Shown here: positions 1 to 6,385 of the stretch, in pieces | Layout of the letters: each line of letters starts with the position of its first letter | Position numbering within the stretch: position 1 is the stretch's first letter | From: Gemmatimonadales bacterium | GTDB lineage: Bacteria; Gemmatimonadota; Gemmatimonadetes; Longimicrobiales; Gaopeijiaceae | Assembly (NCBI GenBank): GCA_007695225.1 | Contig: REED01000036.1 | Coordinates: forward strand, 1 to 47,749 | Direction of reading: 5' to 3' | DNA length: 47,749 nt | Notes under the pieces: generated by a model | Told to the model about the DNA's origin: nothing | What the model saw: the letters and a program-made list of their open reading frames with translations, nothing else | The model's database searches: none | Position numbers and translations under genes: made by a program

Positions 1-3
1 GAG

Positions 4-87
4 TACCGGGAGCGGGACTCGAACCCGCAAGGGATTGCTCCCAGAGGTTTTTGAGACCTCCGCGTCTACCGATTCCGCCATCCCGGC
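4..87 (-). tRNA. tRNA-Leu (anticodon CAA)
   Basis: The minus strand folds as a class II tRNA of 84 nt. The acceptor stem is GCCGGGA with TCCCGGT (G-U at the first pair) and the discriminator base is A. The anticodon stem GAGGT/ACCTC closes the seven-base loop CTCAAAA, which gives anticodon CAA reading the UUG codon. A long variable arm (GGGAGCAATCCC) and the T-loop GTTCGAGTC are both visible; the long arm is typical of leucine, serine and tyrosine tRNAs and the anticodon settles leucine. No 3' CCA is encoded, since CTC follows the discriminator. Confidence 0.96.
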
Positions 88-104
88 GACACTGGCGTGG
101 ACCT

Positions 105-119
105 GTGGTCACTGACCAC
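105..119. promoter_or_regulatory. 15-bp perfect palindrome upstream of tRNA-Leu
   Basis: The bases read GTGGTCACTGACCAC, two 7-base arms around a central C, 18 bp before the tRNA 5' end on its transcribed strand. It could bind a dimeric protein or form a small hairpin in the tRNA precursor. No regulator can be assigned. Confidence 0.25.
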
Positions 120-382
120 GATTGGGATTTTCGCCCCTTCGAAGGTGTGAGACAAGCCCTGGGGAGACGGGGCTGGCCGTCCCCCCCAGTGTGTTCCCCG
201 GGGGTTCCAGAGGACCGGGCCCCAGGACTGCACCGGACCCCGCCTGGGAGCGCCATCGGAGCTGGCAGGGAACGGGGAATGAACTCCAGCACAAGATCGG
301 AGTAGCCGAATCAGGAGTCTGGGTGTGCAGCGCCAAGCATGGCCACGCTGATCAAGGGAGACGTTTTCCATCTGCCCTCCCG

Positions 383-424
383 GGCTTCGGCCCACTCCCC
401 GGCTCCGGCCCACTCCCGGGCTCC
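383..424 (+). repeat. 18-bp degenerate tandem repeat
   Basis: Units at 383-400 and 401-418 differ at two positions (GGCTTCGGCCCACTCCCC versus GGCTCCGGCCCACTCCCG), and a third unit starts at 419 before diverging. It lies in non-coding sequence. Confidence 0.6.
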
Positions 425-508
425 TGGTTCCGAGGAGGGCCCTGGATCACGACAGACCCCGGTGTGCTTTGGACGCATCGACCACCTCTCCCCAAGGAGG
501 CACGGCCC

Positions 509-676
509 ATGGGCATTCTGCTCTTCTTCCTCATCGTGGTCCTGATCGCCACGTTTGGCTTCTGGGACACCCTGGCGGCGGTCCTGGGTGCGGCCGTCAT
601 GGTGGTCCTGGCCATCGGAGTGGGGGTCGCCGTCCTTGTGCTCGGAGGTTTCATGTTCCTCAAGAAGGGCCGATGA
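509..676 (+). CDS. Small two-helix membrane protein
   Basis: A 55-residue protein of unknown function, almost entirely hydrophobic. Helix one is about residues 2-18 (ILLFFLIVVLIATFGF), a short WDT turn follows, then a Gly/Ala/Val-rich stretch from about 22 to 50, and the C-terminus is positive (KKGR), which fits a cytoplasmic tail. The ATG start has a strong Shine-Dalgarno AAGGAGG at 494-500, eight bases upstream, which is the main reason to believe so short a gene. Earlier in-frame codons extend the frame to 122 but encode compositionally odd sequence and are rejected. The stop lies one base before the start of the following lipoprotein gene, so the two are probably co-transcribed. Confidence 0.7.
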   Translation: MGILLFFLIVVLIATFGFWDTLAAVLGAAVMVVLAIGVGVAVLVLGGFMFLKKGR

Positions 677-677
677 G

Positions 678-1223
678 ATGATCGACCGGACCCCCTCTTC
701 CCCATCTTCAATTCCCAGCCCCATGCAACCCATGACCCCTACCAACGCCTTCCTCCGACTCCCTCTCCTGGCGGCCTTTGCGTTTCTCTTGGCGGGCTGC
801 GCCACCTTCGTGGAGTACGGAAGTGAGACCGACTTCGGGGTGGGCGTTCGAGGCACCCTTCCACTGGAGCGCGTGGTGTCCGATGACCCCGGGGCCCTGG
901 TCTCCCGGCTGGAGCTGGCGGGATCCTTCCATCGAGGGTGGCCCACGGCGGGGAGTTGGACCGAAGGGAACCTGGCCCTCCTTCTCCCCCTCTTCCCACT
1001 TGGTGGCGAGGGAGCTCGCTCGTATGTCGGGACGGGCCTCCACGTGGGGCGACTGAATCCGGACCTGGGTGATTCCAGCACGAAGGTGGGTGCGAATTTC
1101 ATTGGGGGCGTCCGCTTCCAGCAGCGGGGCTTCGCCCCGTTCGTGGAGCTCCGGGGGTCCGCTGGAGGCGCGGATCAACTCAGCGGTGTCCTGGGGATTC
1201 AGTTCCTGAGGGGTGCCTTCTGA
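678..1223 (+). CDS. Predicted lipoprotein, possible outer-membrane barrel-like protein
   Basis: A 181-residue hypothetical protein. A hydrophobic segment (LLAAFAFLLAG) ends in a lipobox, Leu-Ala-Gly-Cys41, so it is probably exported and lipidated. The mature part alternates Gly and aromatic residues in short strands (GVGVRGTLPLERVV, LELAGSFHRGW, FIGGVRFQQRGFAPFVELRGS) and ends LGIQFLRGAF. Alternating strands with a terminal aromatic resemble outer-membrane beta-barrel proteins, but I recognise no named family. The first ATG gives an unusually long n-region before the signal; Met16 (723) or Met19 (732) would give more normal signal peptides, so the start is uncertain. Its stop codon is the first of three in-frame TGA codons in a tandem repeat. 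Confidence 0.72.
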   Translation: MIDRTPSSPSSIPSPMQPMTPTNAFLRLPLLAAFAFLLAGCATFVEYGSETDFGVGVRGTLPLERVVSDDPGALVSRLELAGSFHRGWPTAGSWTEGNLALLLPLFPLGGEGARSYVGTGLHVGRLNPDLGDSSTKVGANFIGGVRFQQRGFAPFVELRGSAGGADQLSGVLGIQFLRGAF

Positions 1224-1253
1224 AAGGGTGTCTTCTGAAGGGGTGCCCTCTGA
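1209..1253 (+). repeat. 3 x 15-bp tandem repeat, each unit ending in TGA
   Basis: Units 1209-1223, 1224-1238 and 1239-1253 read AGGGGTGCCTTCTGA, AAGGGTGTCTTCTGA and AGGGGTGCCCTCTGA. The unit length is a multiple of three and each ends in TGA in the frame of the upstream lipoprotein gene, so the real stop is followed by two more in-frame stops after four codons each. Confidence 0.9.
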
Positions 1254-1474
1254 TCCGGGAGAGATGCCAGCGGCCAGGCACCCGGGGCCCGCTCAGGCAG
1301 ACGGAACCAGCGCGTCCCCGGTGCCCCGCCTGACCCTCGAGTCCGGCGGGAACTCCGGGGGGCAACCGCTGGTTTGTTTCCCGACCGCTCCGCACATCCC
1401 GCCCCGACCTTCCCCCCACCCGAAGCTCTTCTCCCAGCGTTCATCATACAGACCCCTCTCCGGAGGATGAGACC

Positions 1475-2731
1475 CTGACCACCACCTATGATGCCGTCGT
1501 CGTTGGGCTGGGCGCCCTGGGTGCGCTGACTCTTCGGGAGCTGGCCCGCCGGAAGGTCCGGGCACTGGGGCTGGACCGCCATCACCCACCCCACACCCTT
1601 GGCTCCTCCCATGGCCGGACCCGCATCATCCGCGCCGCCTATTTCGAGCACCCTCTCTATGTTCCCCTGGTGCAGGAGGCCTGGGACCAATGGAAGGAGC
1701 TGGGAAGGGAGACGGGCACGGAGCTCTTTCAGCGGACGGGGGCCCTCATGGTTGGGAATGGAAAGGGGTCGGTGATCCAGGGAACCCTGGCCTCTGCCCG
1801 TCTCCATGGAATCCCCCACCGTGTCCTTTCCTCCCGGGAGCTGCGAACCGAGGTCCCCCGCCTGAGGGTCCCCCAGGATCACACGGCGGTCTACGAGGAG
1901 GGCGCGGGCGTCCTCTTTCCGGAGCAGGCCATCGAGGCCGCCCTCAAGAGCGCCCGGCGCCATGGAGCCCAGATTCGCGGTGGCCAGGAGCTCCGGAACT
2001 GGGTGGCGGATGGTGAAGGGGTCACCCTTACCACCGCCCACGACGTGGTCCGGACTCGGACGCTGATCCTGGCCCCGGGCCCGTGGCTGCAGGACGCCCT
2101 CGCCCTGGGGGGCACCCCCCTCTGCGGCTTGGAGGTGGAACGACAGGTCTCCTTCTGGTTCGACAGACCCCCCCTCCCGCCCCTGCGAAACGGAGGTCCC
2201 CTCCGCTCCCGGGAACTCATCGCCCAGGACCCAGACGACCTTCCGGTGGTGCTGTGGGAATTCGAGCGGGGCCGCTATGTCTACCTCATCCCCGACGTGG
2301 GCGACGGGATGAAGGCGGCCCTGCATCACGACGGGGAGAAGGTGCATCCGGATCGGGTTCGGCGAGAGGTGGAGCCGGAGGAGGAGGAAGCCGTCCGTTC
2401 CCTCCTCAACCGCCTCGTCCCCGGCGTGGCGGGCTCCCGGCGTGAGGCCTCGGTCTGTCTCTATACCAATACGGCCGACGGGCATTTTCTGGCCGGACGT
2501 CATCCGGTATTTCCCCGGGTGCTCCTCCTGGGAGGAGGCTCGGGGCACGCGTTCAAGTTCGCTCCAGCACTGGCGACGCGAATGGTGGACATCATGGCCG
2601 GCGTTCCGGTGCGTTTCACCGGGACGAACGCCGAGGCGGGAGGGGCCGATCCCTTCTCCCCCGCTCGCCTTGGACTCGGACCACCCTTGGACTCGGACCA
2701 CCCTCGGGGAGGCGACCATGATCCCGCCTGA
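1475..2731 (+). CDS. Monomeric sarcosine oxidase-like FAD amine oxidase
   Basis: About 418 residues, related to monomeric sarcosine oxidase, N-methyltryptophan oxidase and pipecolate oxidase, flavoenzymes that oxidise secondary amino acids to imines and release H2O2. The N-terminus has the dinucleotide motif GLGALG (residues 11-16) and the SSHGRTR flavin-contact segment. Near the C-terminus Cys328 lies in CLYTNTADGHF, the position of covalent flavin attachment in the family, followed by the glycine-rich GGGSGHAFKFAP. No ATG, GTG or TTG in this frame precedes the Rossmann motif. The best start is a CTG at 1475, seven bases after CGGAGGA (1461-1467); a GTG at 1670 would delete the FAD fold. The 3' end overlaps the next gene by 14 bp, and the C-terminal tail is lengthened by a 17-bp duplication. 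Family is clear; substrate is unknown. Confidence 0.86.
   Translation: MTTTYDAVVVGLGALGALTLRELARRKVRALGLDRHHPPHTLGSSHGRTRIIRAAYFEHPLYVPLVQEAWDQWKELGRETGTELFQRTGALMVGNGKGSVIQGTLASARLHGIPHRVLSSRELRTEVPRLRVPQDHTAVYEEGAGVLFPEQAIEAALKSARRHGAQIRGGQELRNWVADGEGVTLTTAHDVVRTRTLILAPGPWLQDALALGGTPLCGLEVERQVSFWFDRPPLPPLRNGGPLRSRELIAQDPDDLPVVLWEFERGRYVYLIPDVGDGMKAALHHDGEKVHPDRVRREVEPEEEEAVRSLLNRLVPGVAGSRREASVCLYTNTADGHFLAGRHPVFPRVLLLGGGSGHAFKFAPALATRMVDIMAGVPVRFTGTNAEAGGADPFSPARLGLGPPLDSDHPRGGDHDPA
2670..2703 (+). repeat. Perfect 17-bp tandem duplication
   Basis: TTGGACTCGGACCACCC occurs at 2670-2686 and 2687-2703 with no mismatch. It lies in the last codons of the FAD oxidase gene, just before the start of the next gene. 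Since 17 is not a multiple of three, gain or loss of a unit would change the C-terminal frame. Confidence 0.95.
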
Positions 2732-3932
2732 AGCCCCCGGAAAAACGCCTCGTCCGATTGGTGGGGAGATGGAGAGGCCCCCCTCGGTCCTCTTCCTGGA
2801 CCGGGAGGCGGTGGAAGCCCATCTCTCTCCGGCCCTCTGCCTGGAGGCGGTGGAGGGCGCCTTTCGATCGCTGGTTCAGGGTCAGGCCATCCAGCCGCTG
2901 CGCACCCTCCTGACCCTTCCTGGCGGCCGGGACCATTTCCTGGTGATGCCTGCCCACGTAGCGAGACCGGCGGCGCTGGGAGCCAAGCTCCTCAGCCTCT
3001 TCCCCGGGAATCACGACCAGGGTCTCCCCTCGCACCAGGGGGTGATCCTCCTCTTCGACACGGAGACGGGTGGACTCCGGGCCGTGGTGGACGCCGAGTC
3101 CGTCACCAGCCTCCGCACGGCCGCCGCCAGCGCCCTGGCCACACGCCTCCTGGCCCGGGAAGATTCGATGGATCTGGCCATCCTGGGTGCCGGGGTCCAG
3201 GCCCGAAGCCACCTGGAGGCGCTCCTCGCCGTCCGGCCCATCCGGAGGGTCCGGGTCTGGTCCCGGACCGCAGACCATGCCCGGGCGTTCGTGGCCGAAG
3301 CCCGGGCGCGACTCGAAGCCCGGGGAAGGTCGGCGCCCCTGGAGAGGCCCTCGGGGGGCTCAATGCCCACGGGACAGGGAGCTCCCAGGGGCGGCTTGCC
3401 CCCGATGCGGGAGATCGAGATCGTCGTCGCACCGGACCCGGAATCCGCGGTGCGGGACGCCGATGTGATCTGCACCGTCACCGCCTCCCCCACCCCCATC
3501 CTCAAGGGGGAGTGGATCGCCCCCGGGACCCATGTGAACGCCGTGGGGGCCTACACCCCGGACACCCGGGAGCTGGACACCCTGGCCATCCAGCAGGCCC
3601 GCTTCTACGTGGATCGCCGGGAGTCGGCCATGGCGGAAGCGGGAGACTTCCTCATTCCCCGGGAGGAGGGCGCCGTGGACGACGCCCACATCCTGGGGGA
3701 GTTGGGCGAACTCCTGGAGGGCGCTGCAGTGCAAGGCCGGGTGCAAGGCCGGACATCCCCTGGGGACCGGACGGTCTTCAAGTCCCTGGGCCTGGCGGTG
3801 CAGGACCTGGCCGCGGTAGCGGCTTTGGTCAGGGAGATCCAGGCCGTAGGCACGAAGGGGATCGTGCCGACGCCAGCTCCGTCCACCCCTGCGTCCACGC
3901 CCCCCCCCGGGCCCCCCGACACACGACGATGA
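2718..3932 (+). CDS. Ornithine cyclodeaminase / mu-crystallin family dehydrogenase
   Basis: 404 residues, NAD(P)-dependent family that includes ornithine cyclodeaminase, alanine dehydrogenase and ketimine reductases. Seen: an N-terminal substrate domain (GAKLLSLFPGNHDQGLPSHQG, then a GGLRAVVDAESVTSLRTAA segment), the Rossmann motif AILGAGVQARSHLEAL, and the later segment VICTVTASPTPIL with a GTHVNAVGAYTPDTREL continuation. Family members are usually 310-340 residues; the excess comes from a Pro/Gly-rich insertion after the first Rossmann strands (around residues 195-230) and a Pro/Thr-rich tail. The ATG has GGGGAGG at 2706-2712; a second ATG at 2769 is possible. It overlaps the oxidase by 14 bp and YihY by 4 bp. 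Next to an amine oxidase that makes cyclic imines, a ketimine reductase role is reasonable but inferred. Confidence 0.87.
   Translation: MIPPEAPGKTPRPIGGEMERPPSVLFLDREAVEAHLSPALCLEAVEGAFRSLVQGQAIQPLRTLLTLPGGRDHFLVMPAHVARPAALGAKLLSLFPGNHDQGLPSHQGVILLFDTETGGLRAVVDAESVTSLRTAAASALATRLLAREDSMDLAILGAGVQARSHLEALLAVRPIRRVRVWSRTADHARAFVAEARARLEARGRSAPLERPSGGSMPTGQGAPRGGLPPMREIEIVVAPDPESAVRDADVICTVTASPTPILKGEWIAPGTHVNAVGAYTPDTRELDTLAIQQARFYVDRRESAMAEAGDFLIPREEGAVDDAHILGELGELLEGAAVQGRVQGRTSPGDRTVFKSLGLAVQDLAAVAALVREIQAVGTKGIVPTPAPSTPASTPPPGPPDTRR
3729..3752 (+). repeat. 12-bp perfect tandem duplication, in frame
   Basis: GTGCAAGGCCGG at 3729-3740 is repeated at 3741-3752, inside the cyclodeaminase-family gene, producing the duplicated residues VQGRVQGR. 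The reading frame is kept. Confidence 0.9.
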
Positions 3933-4885
3933 GCGAGAGCCTGCGCGTCCGGGTGGAACAGGCGGCTGTCGAGAGCCGGATCCGCATCGGCGGTATCAGC
4001 CTGCCCCACCTGGGACTTCGGGTCATCGACCGGTTCCTGGAGGTCCGGGGAATGGGGCTGGCGGCGGAGATGACCTACTACGCCATCCTATCCATCTTCC
4101 CCATCATCGGGATCGTGGGCACGGGACTCGGGTTTCTCGAGCGGTTCGTCGGGCCGGAGGAAGCGGCCGCCGCGGAGCGCACCATCCTGGCCGGGATCGA
4201 ACGGGTTTTCGCCACCGAGGTCACTCAGGACGTCTTCGTTCCCATGATCCAGGGCCTCATCCAGGAAGAGCGAACCGCCTTCGCCCTGGGGAGCCTTCTC
4301 ATCACCCTCTTCCTGGCCAGCCGGATCTTCCGCTCCACCATCAACACCCTGGAGGTGGCCTACCAGGTGGAGGATGGGCGGGGGATGGCGGCGGTATGGG
4401 GACTTGGATTCCTCTTTTCCCTGGGCGCGCTGTTGACCGGGACGTTGGTCCTGGCCCTCATCGTGGTGGGGCCCCTCCTCGGTGGCGCCCATGCAGTGGC
4501 GGCATGGCTCGGGTTGAGCGAGGCCTTCCGTCTGACCTGGACGTTGCTGGAGTGGCCCACCGTCCTGCTGATCTGCATCGGCTTCCTGACGGCCCTCTAT
4601 CGGCTGGGCCCCGACGTTCCCAACCGCTGGCGGGACGCGGTGCCGGGGGCAATCCTCGGGGTGGTGGGGATCATTGCCGTGTCCCTCGGCTTCCGTTCCT
4701 ACCTGGGAATCGTGGGGGATACGGCGCCGGCCCTCACCGAGGCGGAAGCCCTCGTCAGCCTTTCAGCGCAGGTCATCGGGGCCGGCCTCGCCTCCCTCCT
4801 CTGGATCTGGCTTTCCTGCATGGTCATCATCCTGGGCGGGGTGCTGAACGCCGAGATCTCCAGCCTCCGGAAGGCGGCGACCTGA
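3929..4885 (+). CDS. YihY/BrkB family inner-membrane protein
   Basis: 318 residues with about six transmembrane segments. The family signature is visible near residues 43-66, where LAAEMTYYAILSIFPII introduces the first helix. Further hydrophobic segments include FALGSLLITLFLASRIFRS, LGFLFSLGALLTGTLVLALI, TVLLICIGFLTALYRLGP, AVPGAILGVVGIIAVSLGF and the last helix LASLLWIWLSCMVIILGG. Family members were once annotated as ribonuclease BN or serum-resistance factor; a transport or envelope role is suspected, but no activity is established. The start overlaps the preceding stop as ATGA, so translation is probably coupled. A frame extension upstream reads through the previous gene and is rejected. 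Its stop lies in a 3 x 12-bp repeat. Confidence 0.9.
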   Translation: MSESLRVRVEQAAVESRIRIGGISLPHLGLRVIDRFLEVRGMGLAAEMTYYAILSIFPIIGIVGTGLGFLERFVGPEEAAAAERTILAGIERVFATEVTQDVFVPMIQGLIQEERTAFALGSLLITLFLASRIFRSTINTLEVAYQVEDGRGMAAVWGLGFLFSLGALLTGTLVLALIVVGPLLGGAHAVAAWLGLSEAFRLTWTLLEWPTVLLICIGFLTALYRLGPDVPNRWRDAVPGAILGVVGIIAVSLGFRSYLGIVGDTAPALTEAEALVSLSAQVIGAGLASLLWIWLSCMVIILGGVLNAEISSLRKAAT

Positions 4886-4910
4886 TCGGCGACCTGAGCG
4901 GCCACCTGAG
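4875..4910 (+). repeat. 3 x 12-bp tandem repeat, each unit with an in-frame TGA
   Basis: Units 4875-4886, 4887-4898 and 4899-4910 read CGGCGACCTGAT, CGGCGACCTGAG and CGGCCACCTGAG. The first TGA (4883-4885) is the stop of the YihY gene; the next two units repeat it in the same frame. Confidence 0.9.
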
Positions 4911-4936
4911 GTCGGAGGGGAGTCTGCAGAGCCCTC

Positions 4937-5236
4937 CTACCCGGCGCCCTTTCCGGCCGCCTCCCGGACCGCCGCCCGAAGCCGGGGCCATACGTGCGTG
5001 GCCCGGGTCAGGAAGCGGTTCCGCTCCTCCTCCCGGTCCTGGAGCCAGGCCCAGGCCGCCAGACCTCCCTTGGACCGATTACAAGCCACGCACGCCGTGA
5101 CCAGGTTCCCCGAGCTGTTGTCGCCACCGCGCATCCTGGGCTCCACGTGGTCCACCGTGAGTTCCACGTCGGGGGGGCCCTCGCCGCAATAGACGCACAG
5201 ATTCGCGTCCCGGGCGAAGACCTCACTGCGCTTCAC
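4937..5236 (-). CDS. HNH endonuclease domain protein
   Basis: About 99 residues from the GTG at 5236. It shows a compact HNH nuclease: Cys14-x2-Cys17 (CVYC), Asp29-His30 (TVDHVEPR), Asn44 (SSGNLV) and a second zinc pair Cys49-x2-Cys52 (CVACN), followed by a basic helical tail. Similar stand-alone HNH proteins are common in bacterial chromosomes and mostly uncharacterised. The frame stays open to an ATG at 5356, but that would overlap the upstream phospholipase-like gene by 98 bp and add low-complexity residues, so I use the GTG; it has only a weak ribosome site. The gap to the upstream stop is 22 bp, so the two genes probably share a transcript. Nothing nearby marks it as part of an intron or a defence module. 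Confidence 0.8.
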   Translation of the reverse strand: MKRSEVFARDANLCVYCGEGPPDVELTVDHVEPRMRGGDNSSGNLVTACVACNRSKGGLAAWAWLQDREEERNRFLTRATHVWPRLRAAVREAAGKGAG

Positions 5237-5258
5237 GCGGAGCTCCGCTCGGTGGAGG

Positions 5259-6209
5259 TCAGGGGACGGAAGGGAGGGGGATGGACCGGATCCGCTCCAC
5301 TCGCTCCGCCACTTCGTCGGAGGCGGGGTGCCCCAATCCCGGCCCCGCCGTTTCACCGGTCTCCAGGTTCCGGTTCTCCATCCCTTCCAGCCCTGAGTCC
5401 ACCAACGCCTGGAATCGGTCCTCGAATCCCTCCATCCGCCGGTTCACCTCCTCCATGACCCACCCCGGGGGAATACGGACCCCCAGGAATCCCCGGACGG
5501 CGGACCCCCGCTCGGTAAAGGCCTGGGCACCATCCAGAAGCCATCGCACCGGCCGCACACCCTCTTCCTCCGGTTGGGACCCCCGTCGGAGCGCCAACGC
5601 TTCCAGCGCCCGAGGCCACCAGGCGGTGAGACGGGCGGCCCGCTGGTGGGCGCGCAGGAGCTCCTTCCCATCCCACGGCAGGCCGTAGGTCTCCTCCAGC
5701 GCCCGGGTCAGGTGTCGGATCCGGCTCCCCCGGAAGTGGGGAATGGCAGGGGGACGGGGAAGGCCCTCTCCGGAACGCCGTCCCGCGTGGTAGATGCACA
5801 GGTCCAGCCCCACTTCCAGGCTCACGTGGGCCTCCACATTCTCCGCCGCATCCACCCGCCGATCCCGGTCCCCATGAAGCAACTCCCCCACTGCGCGTCC
5901 CACCACGGGATGGAGTTCCACGTCCCCCAGCACGTGGGAGGCCCACCCCCATGCGAAAGCCTCCTCCACCGGAGATCCGGCTTCCCGAAGGAGGGCGCGG
6001 GCCAGGTCCCCGGGGCGCAGGTAGTGGGCCACCTCCGAGACGAGGCGATCGGCTCCGGGAATGAACCCCATGTCCGGTCCCATGGCCCCATGGAGAAAGG
6101 CCTCTTCCACTCGGGGGTCGGAGAGGAGAATGGGAGCGGAGAACGGCTCTTTCCGCCAGCGTCGAAAGAGCCGGTGGGAGAGCTGCATGTGGACGGTGGC
6201 GCAGGGCAT
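5259..6209 (-). CDS. Zinc-dependent phospholipase C domain protein
   Basis: 316 residues, matching the zinc-dependent phospholipase C / S1-P1-nuclease-like fold. Likely metal ligands are recognisable in order: the N-terminal TVHMQLSHRLF, then HGAMGPDMGFIPGAD, HYLRPGD and the ASHVLGDVELHPVVG helix, with a later EAHVSLEVGLD segment. The C-terminal third, from about residue 210, is charged, helical and not recognisable. There is no clear signal peptide, unlike secreted bacterial phospholipases, so a cytoplasmic role or a different substrate is possible. Family members of this kind are common hypothetical proteins in environmental bacteria. No strong Shine-Dalgarno is seen at the ATG. It faces acnA divergently across 176 bp. 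Confidence 0.82.
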   Translation of the reverse strand: MPCATVHMQLSHRLFRRWRKEPFSAPILLSDPRVEEAFLHGAMGPDMGFIPGADRLVSEVAHYLRPGDLARALLREAGSPVEEAFAWGWASHVLGDVELHPVVGRAVGELLHGDRDRRVDAAENVEAHVSLEVGLDLCIYHAGRRSGEGLPRPPAIPHFRGSRIRHLTRALEETYGLPWDGKELLRAHQRAARLTAWWPRALEALALRRGSQPEEEGVRPVRWLLDGAQAFTERGSAVRGFLGVRIPPGWVMEEVNRRMEGFEDRFQALVDSGLEGMENRNLETGETAGPGLGHPASDEVAERVERIRSIPLPSVP

Positions 6210-6385
6210 GGCGGATGGGGCCTTGGCGGCAAGGAGGGAGCAGAGGTGGCGCCATCATGAGGCACCGGCGGGGTCACAGGCAAGTCGAGCTTCCGTCCCT
6301 GTCCTTACCCCTTGACTTTTCGTAGGTTTAGGCGCTCTCCCGTCCATGGGAATCCGTAATCCTTCTACGCGGCAGGGACTCGACC

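Larger units (their letters stand above)
88..508. other. Intergenic region, no gene seen
   Basis: About 420 bases between the tRNA and the next plus-strand gene. Open frames exist but lack codon structure and family resemblance. Two structures stand out: a perfect 7-1-7 palindrome at 105-119 just upstream of the tRNA, and an 18-bp degenerate tandem repeat at 383-424. A weak minus-strand -35-like TTGTCT (complement of 151-156) has no convincing -10 partner for the tRNA. Confidence 0.6.

Noticed and set aside
4937..5236. HNH protein as part of a mobile intron, homing endonuclease or defence island
   Set aside because: It follows an ordinary chromosomal gene by 22 bp, with no intron RNA, transposase or other defence gene nearby.
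6312..6328. TTGACT and TAGGTT upstream of acnA as a promoter
   Set aside because: The two hexamers are only 5 bp apart, and no -10 lies 16-18 bp after TTGACT, so the spacing rules out a normal promoter.
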